A stretch of DNA of 64,000 bases, taken from Rhodobium gokarnense (GTDB lineage Bacteria; Pseudomonadota; Alphaproteobacteria; Rhizobiales; Rhodobiaceae). Below are positions 63,318 through 64,000 of this stretch, one piece after another. Made by a program: the position numbers and the translations under genes. Under the pieces are notes generated by a model. That model did not search any database and was not told the DNA's origin. It was given only the letters and a program-made list of their open reading frames with translations. The DNA is taken from contig NZ_JAOQNS010000003.1 in NCBI RefSeq assembly GCF_025961475.1, positions 196,501 to 260,500 of the forward strand, written 5' to 3'. Within the stretch, counting starts at the first letter, position 1, and each line of letters begins with the position of its first letter.

Positions 63318-64000
63318 TGGCGGCCTCGTGTTTGCGGGAAGCGGAAAGCTCCAGCCCGGAAACGTCCTTCAGATACGGGAGCCGCTCCTGGGCGGCCCTG
63401 ACCCGCTCGGCATCGAACTCGGCGACGATCAGCTCCTCGCCGCTGCCGGCAACGGCCGGCTCCGTGCCGTCCGGCGCGACGATGCGGCTGCCGCCGTAGT
63501 AGCAAAAGCCGTTCTCCGTGCCGCCGTGATTGGCGTAGGCGAGGTAGATGCCGTTCTCGAACGCCCGGGTCGGGATCATCTTCGTCGCCACCACCTCCCA
63601 GCTATCGACCAGCGCCGTCGGCGCCAGCACCAGTTGGGCGCCGGCCTCAGCCGCGGCGCGGACGGTCTCGGGAAATTCGACCTCGTAGCAGATGAGAAGC
63701 GCCACCCGGACGCCTCTATAGGTGAAGGCCGTCGGCCGCTTGCCGGTGGTGAAATAAGCCGTCTCAAAACTGTTTGGGGAGTTCGCCTGCTTGCGATGGT
63801 TGGCGATGAGCACACCCTCCGGCGAGACGGCGGCGGCCGCGTTGTAGAGCTCGCCGTCCAGCTTTTCCGGGTAGCCATAGACGATCAGCGAGCCGGTTTT
63901 GCCAGCAAGCTTGGCCACCTCGTCGAAGAATGGCCCCTCGACCGGCTCGGCGAGCCGGATGAGGTCGTCGCCGATATTGTAGCCGGACGAAAAAAGCTCC
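63295..64000 (-). CDS. Nitrilase-superfamily amidohydrolase, 5' part outside the window
   Basis: The frame is open past base 64000, so the N-terminus (including the catalytic Glu) is missing. About 234 residues are visible. Catalytic Lys in I-A-N-H-R-K-Q, catalytic Cys in A-L-L-I-C-Y-E-V-E-F-P-E, and R-A-F-E-N-G-I-Y-L-A-Y-A-N-H. The C-Y-E-V-E-F-P-E form is typical of amidase-type branches rather than true nitrilases. Coupled to the M24 gene, suggesting successive hydrolysis of one N-containing compound. Confidence 0.85.
   Translation of the reverse strand, partial: ELFSSGYNIGDDLIRLAEPVEGPFFDEVAKLAGKTGSLIVYGYPEKLDGELYNAAAAVSPEGVLIANHRKQANSPNSFETAYFTTGKRPTAFTYRGVRVALLICYEVEFPETVRAAAEAGAQLVLAPTALVDSWEVVATKMIPTRAFENGIYLAYANHGGTENGFCYYGGSRIVAPDGTEPAVAGSGEELIVAEFDAERVRAAQERLPYLKDVSGLELSASRKHEAANVRKPVF

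Overview
The window is GC-rich and densely coded, and looks like chromosomal DNA of a free-living diazotrophic alphaproteobacterium, most likely Hyphomicrobiales (Rhizobiales). The support for this is the split ure/urt gene set, the LysR and Liv-type transporter genes, and dispersed short palindromic repeats of a kind common in that class. This placement is inference. The nif block itself looks more gamma/betaproteobacterial: it has a NifL-NifA pair, a NifA without linker cysteines, and a NifH of the Azotobacter/Azoarcus style. I see no rRNA, tRNA, transposase or CRISPR.

Layout. (1) 1-7.5 kb: a nitrile/aldoxime module with a heme aldoxime dehydratase (cut by the left edge), a LysR regulator, a divergent nitrilase and a five-gene Liv-type ABC transporter. 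(2) 7.5-38 kb: a nitrogen fixation island. Going right to left on the minus strand are nifH-D-K-T, a ferredoxin, a NafY-like protein, two unknown nif-associated genes, a ccdAB toxin-antitoxin pair, nifE-N-X, DUF269, a DUF683-type protein, fdxB, a thioredoxin-fold 2Fe-2S ferredoxin and an unknown protein. Divergent from nifH is a five-gene set: SIR2-like, small protein, bacteriohemerythrin, rseC-like, apbE. Next come nifL-nifA, nifB, fdxN, a flavodiiron protein, two 2Fe-2S ferredoxins and nifQ (minus strand), with rnfABCDGEH divergent from nifL. I could read -24/-12 (sigma-54) promoters in front of nifH, the SIR2-like gene, nifE, nifB, nifL and rnfA. TGT-N10-ACA (NifA) sites accompany them. nifU, nifS, nifV, nifW and nifZ are not in the window.

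(3) 38-51 kb: urease (ureDABCEFG, with a GFA-family gene and a YrhK-like gene interspersed) and the urea ABC transporter urtABCDE. urtA has its own sigma-54-type promoter. Short inverted repeats fill the gaps here. (4) 51-56.6 kb: ferrous iron uptake (feoA, feoB, a Cys-rich FeoB-associated protein, a 37-aa microprotein, an unknown gene) and two periplasmic proteins resembling NikL and NikK/DUF4198. (5) 56.8-62.1 kb: seven genes that look like a ferrosome (fez) iron-storage organelle cluster. They are two small HMA-type proteins with an H-x-P-G-R motif, four to five small membrane or Gly/Gln-rich proteins forming two paralogous pairs, and a P1B-type ATPase with an atypical transmembrane motif. 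(6) 62.1-64 kb: an M24 (creatinase/DoeA-like) hydrolase and a nitrilase-superfamily gene cut by the right edge.

The regions may fit together as one nitrogen and iron economy: N2 fixation powered by Rnf, salvage of organic nitrogen (nitriles, urea), oxygen protection (flavodiiron protein, hemerythrin), and uptake plus possible compartmental storage of the Fe(II) that nitrogenase needs. The last link is inference from adjacency.
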